A stretch of 64,000 nucleotides of DNA from Tanytarsus gracilentus (lineage: Eukaryota; Arthropoda; Insecta; Diptera; Chironomidae). The stretch lies in NCBI GenBank assembly GCA_038502055.1, contig JAXRKN010000040.1, positions 2,480,001 to 2,544,000 on the forward strand. The letters run 5' to 3'. Positions 1 to 11,700 of the stretch are shown in pieces. Within the stretch, counting starts at the first letter, position 1; every line of letters starts with the position of its first letter. The position numbers and the translations under genes are program-made. A model generated the notes under the pieces. It was not told the DNA's origin, ran no database searches, and saw only the letters and a list, made by a program, of their open reading frames with translations.

Positions 1-202
1 ACGTCGAAATCTGAAAATAACATTTTTGATAAAAACATCTCCCTTAATATCGAGAGTCCATCGCACTTTAATGTGGTTAGTTTGTCGGATTTGAGTGATG
101 ACGCACAGTACTATAAAAATACTGCTGAAAGTGAGCATCATTATATGAATGATTTGTCAAAGACGTTGGTACTAAACAGCCTATCGGATGACGATATTGA
201 TG
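1..202 (+). CDS. Penultimate coding exon (partial) of an unrecognised gene
   Basis: Frame 1 is open from the window edge and reads as a hydrophilic, acidic sequence rich in S, D, E and N, including LSDLSDDAQYY and NSLSDDDID. The frame could run on to a stop at 223-225, but a donor (GATG|GTAAAA) at 202/203 and an acceptor at 529/530 join it in phase 1 to a second acidic stretch that ends in a stop. I therefore read 1-202 as an exon. The 5' part of the gene lies left of the window. There is no membrane segment and no motif that I recognise; the composition suggests a disordered C-terminal tail. The function is unknown. The splice is predicted by eye and not confirmed by RNA. Confidence 0.6.
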
Positions 203-530
203 GTAAAATTTTTAATCGATTTTAGAAGTTGCTTTACACCGCACACACCATCCAAAACCTTGCAAGCTTTTAACCAAAATTTAAAATGCACAAAATGCGA
301 TCATTTCAATTATCAAAAAAAATATATGAACATGAAACAATCTATGGAAGCCCTCCAAACATGAAAAGCTCTTTATTATGAAAGTGAGAAACCTATTTAG
401 AAAAGTAGTTAAAATTATATTAAAAAAGAAGAGCTAAAAATTTAAGTCTTTAGGTACCGTGCCTCTATGCACTTCTTTTAATTTTTAAACGGCTAGTTTT
501 TTAATTAATTTATTTCTTTACAAAAAATAG

Positions 531-622
531 AAAATCCTTCGGAAAAATTTGAGGCAAATGTTGAAAAGCTATGGGAGAGCCATTATTATTCAAGAAATGA
601 TGCGTTTGAGGATACTAGTTAA
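531..622 (+). CDS. Terminal coding exon of the same unrecognised gene
   Basis: The exon follows an acceptor ending ACAAAAAATAG at 521-530, preceded by a T-rich tract. Joined to the exon ending at 202 it gives a codon split 1+2 (E) and then about 30 residues: NPSEKFEANVEKLWESHYYS followed by RNDAFEDTS and TAA at 620-622. The acidic, aromatic-rich character matches the preceding exon, which supports one gene with an intron of 328 nt. The product is not recognised. It converges with the small minus-strand gene ending at 1419. Confidence 0.55.
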
Positions 623-680
623 ATATTTTTTTTAAAACCCTAATTTACTGTAATGATTTCAATTTTTTTAAGGAGCATTA

Positions 681-686
681 AATAAA
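681..686 (+). terminator. Poly(A) signal AATAAA after the left-edge gene
   Basis: A canonical AATAAA, overlapped upstream by ATTAAA at 677-682, lies 59 nt past the stop codon at 620-622. The position fits a short insect 3' UTR. Confidence 0.45.
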
Positions 687-1399
687 TGGTTCAATTTAGA
701 GTATTTTATGATTTGAGATAATGATTTAAAAATTATATTTTTAGATTAAAGTTTTTGCAACGTGTTGTTGGATTCAATTTTTTTGAAATAAAGTTTAGTA
801 TCTTCCAATTTTATTCTGCATCCTCTTTAAATCATCACCTAAAAAATTACCGAAAAAAGTGTGTATATTAAAATTCCTTAGACACATTTTAGATATTTCT
901 TTTATGTTTTAATAAAAATTATCAGTATTAAGTAGCAGCAAAAAAAAAGATACAATGATCATGTGATACAAAAATAGTATTTGTTATATAAGAATCAGAT
1001 GAATAAAATAAAATAATTACATGTATTTATTGTTGACACTCCTTTAAATATTCACAACTGCAACAATAAAAAGATTAATTTAAAAAAATATGAGTGGATA
1101 GTTTTAAAATTAATAGAAATTGTTTCAGCTATTTTTAAAATCGTGCTTAAACTTTATTTCCCGCATTTTAGAGCTTTTTAGCACTAATATCTCAAATTTC
1201 AGAATAAACTTTTGTAACGAACTTAGTTTTATACTTTTGTACAAAACGTGTAGTAAACTTTATAAAATCTTGTATAAAATTGATTCTAAAACAGAAAATA
1301 AGTCTGCATTTGATTTTGAGTGAGTAAAACTCTCTTTCATGCACATGTTTGTAAATATTAATTTTAAAATGTCCAATGATAAAGAAAAATAACGGATAA

Positions 1400-1405
1400 T
1401 TTATT
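1400..1405 (-). terminator. Poly(A) signal of the 217-aa gene
   Basis: TTTATT on the plus strand reads AATAAA in the sense of the gene, 13 nt past its stop codon at 1419. It supports transcription ending here on the minus strand. Confidence 0.4.
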
Positions 1406-1418
1406 GAAAACCGTTCTT

Positions 1419-2129
1419 TTAAATGAAAACTAGTTCCTTCAACACTCGAACGCCAAAGATGAAAAAGATATTTTTTAATTTGCTCCTCTCAAAGTGAAAA
1501 CTTTTGATAATTGAATTTTCCAAAAGTTTTTCTCTATCGTCGAAGTAAAAATGTCTTTTCACACACTCGAGATTGTTGCAATGCTGACAGCTATTTGTAA
1601 TAATGTGGATGTTCTTTTCAATTCTTATGTGAATTTCTCGCATCGATGGTTTTCTTTTGTTCGGTTTATGAGTTCTTGCCATTTTTATCACACATCGTCT
1701 CTTCATGACTCTTTGTTGCTTCTTCACACTTATGACTTTTGTGCCATTGGCTAGTGTCGAAGTCGTCGTTGAATTGTCAACTAAAGATTTCAGCTGCATT
1801 TGCAGTCGAGGTTCAACAATATCTAAGTCCTTTTTGATTCTCAGCATTTTTGTAAAGAGGTTGAGATACTTCTGTCTGTAAGTTATTTCATTTTATTACT
1901 GCATTTTCAATGACTCACTCATCATTACTTACAGCAATTGATGCTTGAAATAGAAAAGCGTAACGATGAGAAATTTAGAAATCCAAGTTGAAAATTTGAA
2001 GCTGTCATGGTGCTGCTCATAATTTTCTTCAGTGCACTGAAGCGCACCGAGATGATCTAGTAAAAATGTAGTGACAAAAACTGTGCAACCAATGGCTGAC
2101 GAGATGATGCCAATTACAACTGATTTCAT
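1419..2129 (-). CDS. Unrecognised two-exon gene, putative membrane-anchored 217-aa protein
   Basis: Exon 1 is 2129-1933 and exon 2 is 1875-1419; the 57-nt intron has a consensus donor (GTAAGT) and a CTTACAG acceptor. The join keeps frame across a split Leu codon (CT|A) and gives 217 residues. The start ATG at 2129 is fixed by an in-frame TAA nine bases upstream. Residues about 4-24 are hydrophobic (VVIGIISSAIGCTVFVTTFLL), consistent with a signal peptide or signal anchor. A second hydrophobic stretch lies near residues 50-63. A basic cluster follows in the middle (KKQQRVMKRR, then a KPNKRKP segment), and then a small Cys motif, CQHCNNLEC. The last 30 residues are hydrophobic and basic. I do not recognise the family. 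The gene is convergent with the left-edge gene. An AATAAA lies directly after the stop. Alternative: a chance open frame, but the clean small intron argues against that. Confidence 0.5.
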
Positions 2130-3660
2130 AATGAGTTAGATGACGCTAATTTATTTTTCACTTCATGATTCAAATTTTTTTATTAAAAAAAGCTAACTGA
2201 GAAATTTTTTTAAAATTTCATTCGAATATGTTTGAAAGCTTTCAAATTTAATATGAAAATATTCAACTCTTAAAGTCACTCGATTGCAATAATTCCTCCC
2301 ATAATTTTTTCATTTAACCTCTTCGTTTGGTGTGCATGGCGATAAATCAACGACGAAAAATAGCTAAACAGCGAGAAAAGTGACTGCTGTTGCTGCTCTC
2401 AGATAGTGGCGAAATAAACAAACTCGCCTCTTCACTGACTTGTGTGGCATTCGAAAAAAAAGTTTATCTTTTGAAACAATCCAGAAAAAATTCTGGCACT
2501 TGCATCTGCTCCCTTTCCTCCGACGTGTGTTTGTTTCGATATTTGTTGTGCCCACGAATAAAACTTTTCCTCCAGCATGAATTTATTTTCCTACAAACAC
2601 ACCTGAAATTGTTTTGGCATTCTTTTCCTTATTTCTACCGTTGTCGGCATTTTTACAAAGTACTGTTTTTTTGGACAAAAGAAAGAAGTTACACAATGCT
2701 CAGGGGTTATTTCAATTGAGAGGAGCTCATGAAAGTTGACAGAATAAAGCTTAAGATTGTCTTTCTCTCCCTCGCCTCTATTTATCTTTCGCTCCTTATT
2801 TCAATTCAAAAACGTCAGATATATAACCGAGGAAATATCAAGACGAAGCCTTAATTGATCATCATAGACACTCGTGTTTGTGGCTTGAATTTGAAATTTG
2901 TCGACATTAAAATGTAAAAGTTTTAACTCACTTAAAGAGATGGAATTTATCGTGAAAACGAAAATGTCGACTGATTTTCTCAAAAGCGGTTGTAGGTCTC
3001 GCTTCCATTTCCCATAATTAAGTTTTTTCTTCCGCTATCAACGATTTCAGCGACGTACAGCGTCAATGGGAGAGTAATTTGCCAGAATAATTGTACTTAT
3101 TATTTAACGTGGAAAGTTGAGCCAATTTCATGCTCCCTCTAAAGCACTCATGTGTACAGTTAAAAAAATTCCTCGCTCCCTTTTTATCATTTGGAAAAAT
3201 ATCTTTGAGCATCAAATCGACATTATTATACATTCTGAAATAATATTCTCTTTTCTTCTCATCACGTGTAGCATTCCTGATTAGCTCAAGGGACTTTCTC
3301 ATCTCATCAACTCATTGAAACACTTTTTTCAAGGTTAGATTTTTAAATAACGAAAATTCACTGCTCTCGGAACTCTCAATTAGTGCTTCTAATGTGAAAT
3401 TGAATGATTGATGAAAATCGTGAAATTGTGTGAAAAACTCAATGAGCACAAAAATTTATTTCATTAGCAACTCATTTCCGCAAAATGTTTCGGTTGATTC
3501 TATTAAATATTATTTATAGAATTTATAAACTGTCATAAATTATGAACAATGCATGGCGACATCCTTGTGCATGGTTGACGCTTTAGATTCTCTTCATGAA
3601 TTTTCAGAGAAGATGCATTATAAGTTCTGCAATGTCTTGTTTTATGTTGTTGTTGTGGTT

Positions 3661-3698
3661 GGGGTGGGGGGGGGTGGGGGGGGGAAAAAAAAAAAAAA
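3661..3698 (+). repeat. G-tract array followed by A14
   Basis: The pattern is G4-T-G9-T-G9-A14, preceded by a TTG/TGG-rich stretch. The G runs could form a G-quadruplex on the plus strand. It is the only such G-rich stretch I see in this AT-rich window. Homopolymer lengths may not be exact in the assembly. Confidence 0.8.
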
Positions 3699-5700
3699 TT
3701 TTAAAAATAAAAACTTTTTTTTAATAAAATGTTTGAGTTTTTTGAAAATCATTGTAATTACAAAGCTCAATTTCATTTAAAAGTGAGACATAATTGGCTT
3801 ATCATCCCTAGGTACTTATCAGCATGTGATTTGAATACTCGCCAGATTCTAATTTCATCTCACTTCCTTTTCAAATTAATGCACGCAGGTGTTTAACATC
3901 AAATTTTCATCCCACCTCAAGCATAAAATTCAATTGCATTAAATCATCATTTTATGTATGTGTTTTGGTTATTGTTTTGAAATGCATAAATTAACGGAAT
4001 TGTGCATCAAAATTATCTAATGAATGAGATTGAAATTGCCATCAGAGATTGGATTATGATTGAAATTTCAATTAATTACTTACTAGTGAATGCAGTGTAA
4101 GGTGTTTGCATGAAGATTAAAATTTTTAAAATTAGTTCCACGTGGTCACATTTCAGCTCATCTTTAAAAAATCATCAGTTCATTTGCAAATATTCTCGAG
4201 ACTCAACTACATAAGAATTTTTACCAAAAGACAAAAAATATTTATTGAAAAAAGAAAAAATTTCCATTAAATTTTTTAATTCCATTCAGTAAATGTTCGA
4301 TGAAAGACAGAGAGCAGAAAAACTTATAGAGATCTGAAATATTCATTAAAATGTTCTTTAGGGGAGAGTTTAAGGGCCATCGAAATATTTTTCAAGAGCA
4401 AAGTAAATTGAAGAAGAAAAATTTATTGATTTCGAGCAGTAAAGTACTTGGAGTTCTTAGGGATTCATCGATAAAAGTTAATGGAGTTCAAAAGAAGGAA
4501 AAGAAATTAAAAAGTTTAAAAGCCACCATGAGAACGTATAAAGGTGCGAATTTTCGTTTAATATAAATTTTCCGAATATCTTCGTAGACGAAAACTTTTC
4601 TCGAGGCATTATCAAAAAGCAAAGCTAATAAAGTTCCTCGAAGCAATTGATGAAATTTAAATTCAATTTAAAGAATCGAACGAAGAAGTAACTTTCTGTC
4701 GCAAATACCTGCAATATGAGAGAAATGATTTTACTCGGGATACATTTCATCGATCATCAGACACCATCACACAAGAAATGAAAGCGGAAAAGCTAAGCAT
4801 TTTAATAGATTTTTTATTTCACGATTGCATTTTGCACGCTTCGAGAGCTCTTTCTTGTCATGATGACGCGATGGAAGATTGCAAGAAAAATTCAATCAGA
4901 ACTTATTGCAACAGCTCGAGGGTGCAAGATATGAAAGTTAAGAAATATTCAAGCGATGGTAAATTTTCAATTTTGGAGTATTTTACACGAATTTAAAAGT
5001 ATCAAGTTTTACTTCATTTTTCATCTTTTTTTAAAGTCAGTAAGGTTAGCAGTAGAGATTAAATTGAAAATCATTGCACAATGCATAGAAAGTCGATTCT
5101 CCGTTCAGATAATCTCTTCTCCGTTCTCAACCTGAATGAGCGTGTGAGTTGAAAGAAGGAAGGAAAAAAAGTAATAAATTTCTGCATGTGGAAAATTATA
5201 ACAGAAAAACTTTTTCCTCTTATTTTATTTATTTCCTGTGAACAATAAAATATTTCTGCTAACTTTTATCATAATTTTCGCATGTATCAAAACTGCCCTA
5301 TTTTTTTATAGACCGGCAAATAGTTTGGATGATAAATTTCAACTGCAGTTTTATTATAATGATAAATTTGCAATAAATTTTGGACTTTAATGCTTTTTTT
5401 GTCACCTTAAGACTTTTTAAATTCATTCCTAGAAAATATTTTTGAGGCAGTGAAAGTGTGACGTTTCTACCGAATGGCCTTTAAAATTGAAAATTTAATG
5501 TCATCACCTAAAATATTTAATTGAAACTGTTCATGAGCTTCCCGAAATCCTCAACGGCACTTGAAAAATAATTTTCATTTCGCCACACGAGGAAGAATTG
5601 AGGTCTGGACATTTCTAGTACCAAGAGTGCATGTTCATAATCGTCCTGAATTAATATTCATCCACTTATATTCACATTATTACGGATTGAGACAGCACTC

Positions 5701-5725
5701 GAGAGAGAGAGAGAGAGAGAGAGAG
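5701..5725 (+). repeat. (GA)n microsatellite
   Basis: Twelve perfect GA units plus one G. Long GA tracts can bind GAGA-type factors in insects, but nothing else here shows a promoter. Confidence 0.85.
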
Positions 5726-8700
5726 TAGGAAACGATGTAGAGCGGAGAGTGAGTGTGCAACATAAGAGGATTGAAGCACAAGGGTAACTCGGCCTCTATA
5801 TGCGATAAAGTTGAAAAGCTAAATAACGAGCTCAAAACACATATGCCGTGCGATGGTGGCTCTCAAATCTCTCCATATCCCACTCATACATCTAACGAGA
5901 TTTTAATTAGAATGGAAGGATTGGAAGCAACGAGAGAGTGAGAAATAAAAAAATTGTCGGACGCTTAAAAAAGTTTTTACATCTCACTTTTTTAATTGGA
6001 ACGGCAGCAGCCTCACCATATAATGTCTTTATTTTCATTTCCATTAAAAAAGGTGTGCATGTGTCCATCTACCGTGCACGTCGAGAAAGCGGCAATATAA
6101 AAATAATAAAAATTTTCATCTCGTCACTGAAGTTTGTCGGATTTTTTTGGGGGGACATTTTAATAGCTGAACTGACGATAACATTGGGTAGCGACTATTT
6201 TTTGTCTCCAAGTCTCTCTATAGACTCAACTAAAATTGTATTAGGAGCAAACCATGTGTTATGACTTAATCGTTGCTTTTTTTATGACCATGAATATGGC
6301 TGAACATCAATGCGGTGGATGAAAATGCTTTTATGATGTTGTACAATAGCGTAGACCAGGTGAAATTGAAGGGAGTGAACTGCTAGCCATTCTCACAGTC
6401 GCATGATTTTACAATGGAAAATTTGAGGCAATAAAAAAATATAGAACTGCTTTTCCTCCACATTGTGTGTCATTTGTGAAATTTATTTCTTCGGCAACTT
6501 TTTTTTTCATGGCAAGTTGTAGTTTCTCACAACACTTTATTGTCATTGTGTATATGACGTGAAAATAAAGCTCCCTTGTAAATTGTTGTAATGTGATTTG
6601 CGAGTCTTACATAACGATTGTGGAATATTTTAAAAATGCGATTTATGAGCTGTATCGTAAGGCAAAAATAACTAGAAAACTGACACGCAAAAGATGACGG
6701 AATGTGTCAAATATTCTGTTTTAAAATAAAATATAATTTATTTCTCGGATAAAGTTCATACTCATAAATTGTGTGAAGATTTATTTGTACCTTTGAAATT
6801 TATTTGTAAATTCACCATGTAAGTGACATATGCACAGGATGAAACTGATTAGAGGTTTTGTGTCTCCCGTAAGAAACGAGCTCAAGGAAAAGATTTTACA
6901 TGACAAGCGGAAATACATTCATTTTCGTTATGCTGCACATACTCTATAGAATAAAAGGGTTATAGTTAAGCTACAAATATCTCCGAGCGTCATTCGAAAT
7001 GCAGTAGCGAAAGAAACGGAGCAAGACTGAAATTCCTTGCAAGCACTAATGCCTCTCTCCGCCCTCCCTCACATATCCTCTTTTCGCTCAGACGAGTTTG
7101 AAGATGATGTATGTGAAGAAAAGAAAAATAGCAGCACATTATTATTATTTGTAAGTGCTGGAATTGCTTTGTGTGCAATCTCTTCAAAGCAGTTAGTTTT
7201 GCTTCTTTGAAACATGAAAACGGATGCTTAATTTTTTTCTCATTCTGAATATGTTGAACACATTTGTGTTCTAAATAGCCTCTAGCGGATCTTTCAAAGG
7301 AACTTAGGTTTGCTCTTGTTGCACATTTCATTTCATGCAGGAATTCAATGAGAAAGTAAAATTTTACTTGAGCACGTAAATTAAACCTCAAATCACTGCA
7401 AGGACAATTCACGAATGCATTTTTGTTAAAAGATTTATTTTTGTTTCAAAAGAAGAGCACTCTTGCTAAATGTTTATGTAAGTGCAATTTTGTGAGATAA
7501 CAACTTGGTGCTTCCTGTAGGAAACTTCCTTGCACCACATTCCACTTGAGTTGAGAACTCATTTTATTTTTCAAAAAAGTTTTTTATGAGCTTTTTGAAA
7601 GCTGTGTTCAACAAAAGAGAAATAAATTATTAAAAATTCATATAACTTTATGCTCAGCATGGGCGGAAAGCAATGATGGTTACATTTTTGCAACATATTA
7701 ATGACAATCTCGTTAAAGAGAGGATTTTTTAAGTAGACCCCATGCATCTTTATAGTAATGGAAGAATATAAAAAAGCAATTGCAAAAAAATTTCAGAATT
7801 TTAACACTTTTTTAAATTCGCAGCTTGAATTTATTTTTCATAAACTTTTCATCTTGAAAATGTTAAGAGTCAAAAAGAACTTGAATATATTTAAAGCCCT
7901 CTTACCTTCTTTATTCTGATCGCATATCATTTTTCTGTTACGTAAAACTCGTTCAATAGATTTTGATGCCTCTCGTTGTGTTTTTAACTGCTGACAACGC
8001 GTGAAGCGGTGTGCACACAAAAAAGTACGAGATGGTTTTGTTTATCCTTTAATGGAAGTGCGATGTTGATGGTGGTGTGGGCATTCATCCTCTTATCATC
8101 ATCATTTTTTACATTCATTCCCATCGCTTTTCAACTTTTATTCAGAATTGAATTTCAGTCTTATAAGAAATGGAAACTTTTCCTATATTATTCACTTTTT
8201 CGTGAATCTTTCGAGTGAGAGAGAGTGCAACCAAGTCTTGAGACTTCTTCATTTCTTCTCCTTCGACTACTTATTTCACTCTTTTATCGTATTTTATTAC
8301 ATTCGAGGCGAGTAATGAAAAATATCTTTCAAAGATCTTTCTCATCTTTTTTCTTCTTCTTTGCTTTGAAGTGATTTTCATTTAATTTTATACGTTTTTG
8401 TAGTGTGCCAGCTATAGCACTCTCGAATATAATGAAAAGTGAAGTAAAATGAAAATGGTTTTCATCTATTCAAAAGATGAATGGCAAGAAGAAAATTCTT
8501 TTTTTACTTACGAGAAGTAAAATTGCTTTTCATCTTCTTCTGATGCCTTTTCATTATCCTTCATGTTGATCTCTTTTAAGAGCTTGCATCGTGTCATTGC
8601 TATCTGTCGATATTTGAGAAATTTATTAATTTCTTAGCTTTGGATTATTATGTTGTGTGCCACAAAAGTTTATTTTTATCTCAGTGTCTTACAAACATCC

Positions 8701-11700
8701 TTAATAATATCCCACTGAGAGTTTCTGATTAAATTATTTTGAAATTTAAATTATGTCTAAAGTTAATCCCCTTCTCGACTTAACAATAATTCCTATGAAA
8801 ATCAGAATTACGACCTTCATAGTCAAATAATTCTCTTTTTCCTCCCCCTCACCGAAAAAATATGGAGATTTGTGGAGGATAAACGGGTGTAGCTGTAAAT
8901 GTAATTTAATCAAAAAATTTAATTAATTTCTCTTGCTCGTTCTCTCGTTGAGCGGCGTTTTTGTGAGCACTGAGCTTTTTTTGTAGTGTACGGCAGGGTG
9001 GAATTCATTTATTTCGGAAATTGAATAAAATATTTTACGCTGCTTTTGCCTAAAGTTGTTTTTTCCTTTAAAAAAAGAGGAAAAATACTTTCTTGATTAT
9101 GCATGACACCAAAAATGCATTATAAAGCATATTCACATTAAAAAGAAGCTGTGAGTTGGCAATCTCTTTTGTCAATTGGCAAAGTTATAAGGAGGGAATA
9201 AAATTTAATTGAAATTTAAACAAGAGATGGAGAGGTGGAATGAGATTGCAAACTTTTCTTTTCTTGCCACTATCTTAAGCATTGATTGCAAGGGAGGGAA
9301 ATTATTAATTAATTTTTCTATAATTTTAGTAACGTTTTAATAAATTTGTAAGTAGTTTGAGGAGTTTTAAAGAACTAAAAGTCCCATCCCTTGATTAAAC
9401 CAAGTGTAGGTGAAAGAAAGTTGAGAGATTCAGTAGACGGGAAAGTGTGCACACCAACATACACACATCGATTCTATTGAATAGTTTCGTGACATTCTCT
9501 ATAGGATAAATGTAGTACAATCTATTTTAACGAAGGGTGCTTACCTCTCCTTCTTCCACAAAGGAGCCAAAGAGCTGGAAGGCTGCCAATGTATAATATT
9601 ACATTATCAAAAAACGAGAAAAAGTTTTATGTGATTTTCTTTTGTCGAATGCTGCCACACACTACACAATGAGAAAAATGATTGCCAATTTTTCATTTCG
9701 CTCCTTCCTGAAAACTTCTTCTTACTCGCTCCACTCAATATATTTTTTTCTGCTAACAAAGCACAAAATTTCCTTCATTTGTTCTCCTTCAATCGTCTCC
9801 ATCGTCGTCTCCAGCAAACATTATCATGATGACGGGAGAGAGAGAAAAAAATATTATTTAATTCGCAAATCAATTTTTTGACAAAATGCCACTATAAATT
9901 CTAATAAAATTGATGGCATCTGAAAATGCATTTTTCATCACGCCAATTTATGATTCATGACCGATCCACCGCAAGAGATATACAATCAAATTATTATTAT
10001 GTGTTTTCGCTGGCAATTCAGTGAAATTATAATTTGCAATCCGCTTAAGTGCTTGCTGGTGGTACTCTTATGTTGCACTCGAATAAAAAATTATGATGTT
10101 GAATATTTTCCAAGGGAAGATAAACAAGCATTTCTTCTTTATGTGTTGAAAAATTCAAAACTTCAAGTGTCAATTGACAACTGTAATTTTAAAAAAAATA
10201 TTCAACGAGTGTCATTCCCTCTTAATATTCGCCCACTCTTCTCATTCATTTCGCAAGAACGTTGGTAGCGGAAGAATTTACGGTATTGTAATTTTTCGAG
10301 TGTTTTAATGCATTTTTTACCCTCTAATAAGCAATAGCGAACGAGCAAGAGCGAGTTGTAAACAACTTTTTGATTTAAATCCCTGAATACTTTTTTTGCT
10401 CGAGTTGAAATGAATGCAGATGCTACTGAAATTATTTCCTCGTGAAAAAAACTCATCCATCATAATTAATATTTTTAGTGCTTTCAAGTGTAATGTAACA
10501 GAAAAAAAAATCATTTTTGCATGCATTCATTCATAGCCATAGCCAGGTAGTTCCCATGATGAGTGCATGAGGAATTGGAAAATTACAATAAAACCGTTGC
10601 GCGTTGCGGAATGAATGTTTACTCTCGCTTTGCATCTGATACAGTTGCTAACGACAAAACAAGCGTGAAACAGAATAAAGTCGTTGCCGTTCATAGCTGC
10701 ATGATTACTATGTTCAAATTCACTGCTGTGCTATGCCTTTTAGCAAAGGATGGCAAAAAGATACATGTGGGCGAGTAATAAAAAAAAGAGAGGAAGTAAT
10801 GAAAAAATATTGAAAACTATTTTTGGCGTTGAAAAAAAAGATTTTTTTCTCACAATTAAAACTATAAAATTAAAACAATGAAATCGCTAAAACACGCCCC
10901 AAAAGTGGGGTTTGATAATATTTTTTCATACAACGGTTATATCATAAAACTCTCAACTAACTCTTGAGTTTGATTACTCCATAATTGGATATGGGTGAAT
11001 TTAAAATAGAAAAATTGGAGAGATTTGAAAAAAGTCCTCCCGAGAATGTTGAAAACGTGCGCTGCAGAGGATGAATCGTGATGTCGATATGTTCCATTGT
11101 GCACCGGGAGAGATACACGGGAAGGATGTAATATCATTGAATGTCCGCAAAATATAAATTTTCTCCCCATGGCCTCGCATACGATATACAGTCAATAAAA
11201 AAATTACCTTAAAAAATTTAACTTTCATGGCCAGGACGAGAATGAAAGAGTGAAAAAGGAAATCTCATGTTCGCATAAAATATTTTATTATTTTTACAGT
11301 TTTAATTTGAATTTTAATTGGATTTTTGCTGCCTTCTTCTTCGACCGAGCAAAAACAAACTGTTGGCCATTCACTCAGAACAATTGCAATCAAATGGAAA
11401 ATTGTACTTTTACGAGCGCCATGCAGAAAAAAGGTAATTTTTCCGGGCGCAACAGCAACAAACGTTTTTCTTCCGACAGAGACCGTAAATAGTAGTGGAA
11501 AAAAGTTGGCCGTTCTGCTTTTATTCCACCCCTCTAACTTGATTGCAAGCAGCAATATAATAACGTAGAAGAGAGAAGAAAAATTACGAGCTTTGCGAAA
11601 AAAGCGGCAAAATTTGACATTTATGCAACTCCATAAAATTAAATGAGCATTTCGCTAAAAATTAATTCGAAAATGTTCGCGGTTTGCAAGAAAAATACAC

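Noticed and set aside
2390..2719. 109-residue plus-strand frame
   Set aside because: Phe/Leu/Cys-rich composition with no domain, no splice context and no upstream signal; consistent with a chance open frame.
5753..6264. Two plus-strand frames just after the (GA)n tract, considered as a GAGA-driven gene
   Set aside because: The frames overlap by a few bases in different phases with no splice sites, and the peptides show no domain; the (GA)n run alone is not promoter evidence.
6990..7412. 140-residue minus-strand frame
   Set aside because: No recognisable domain or supporting signal; contains mixed low-information sequence typical of chance frames here.
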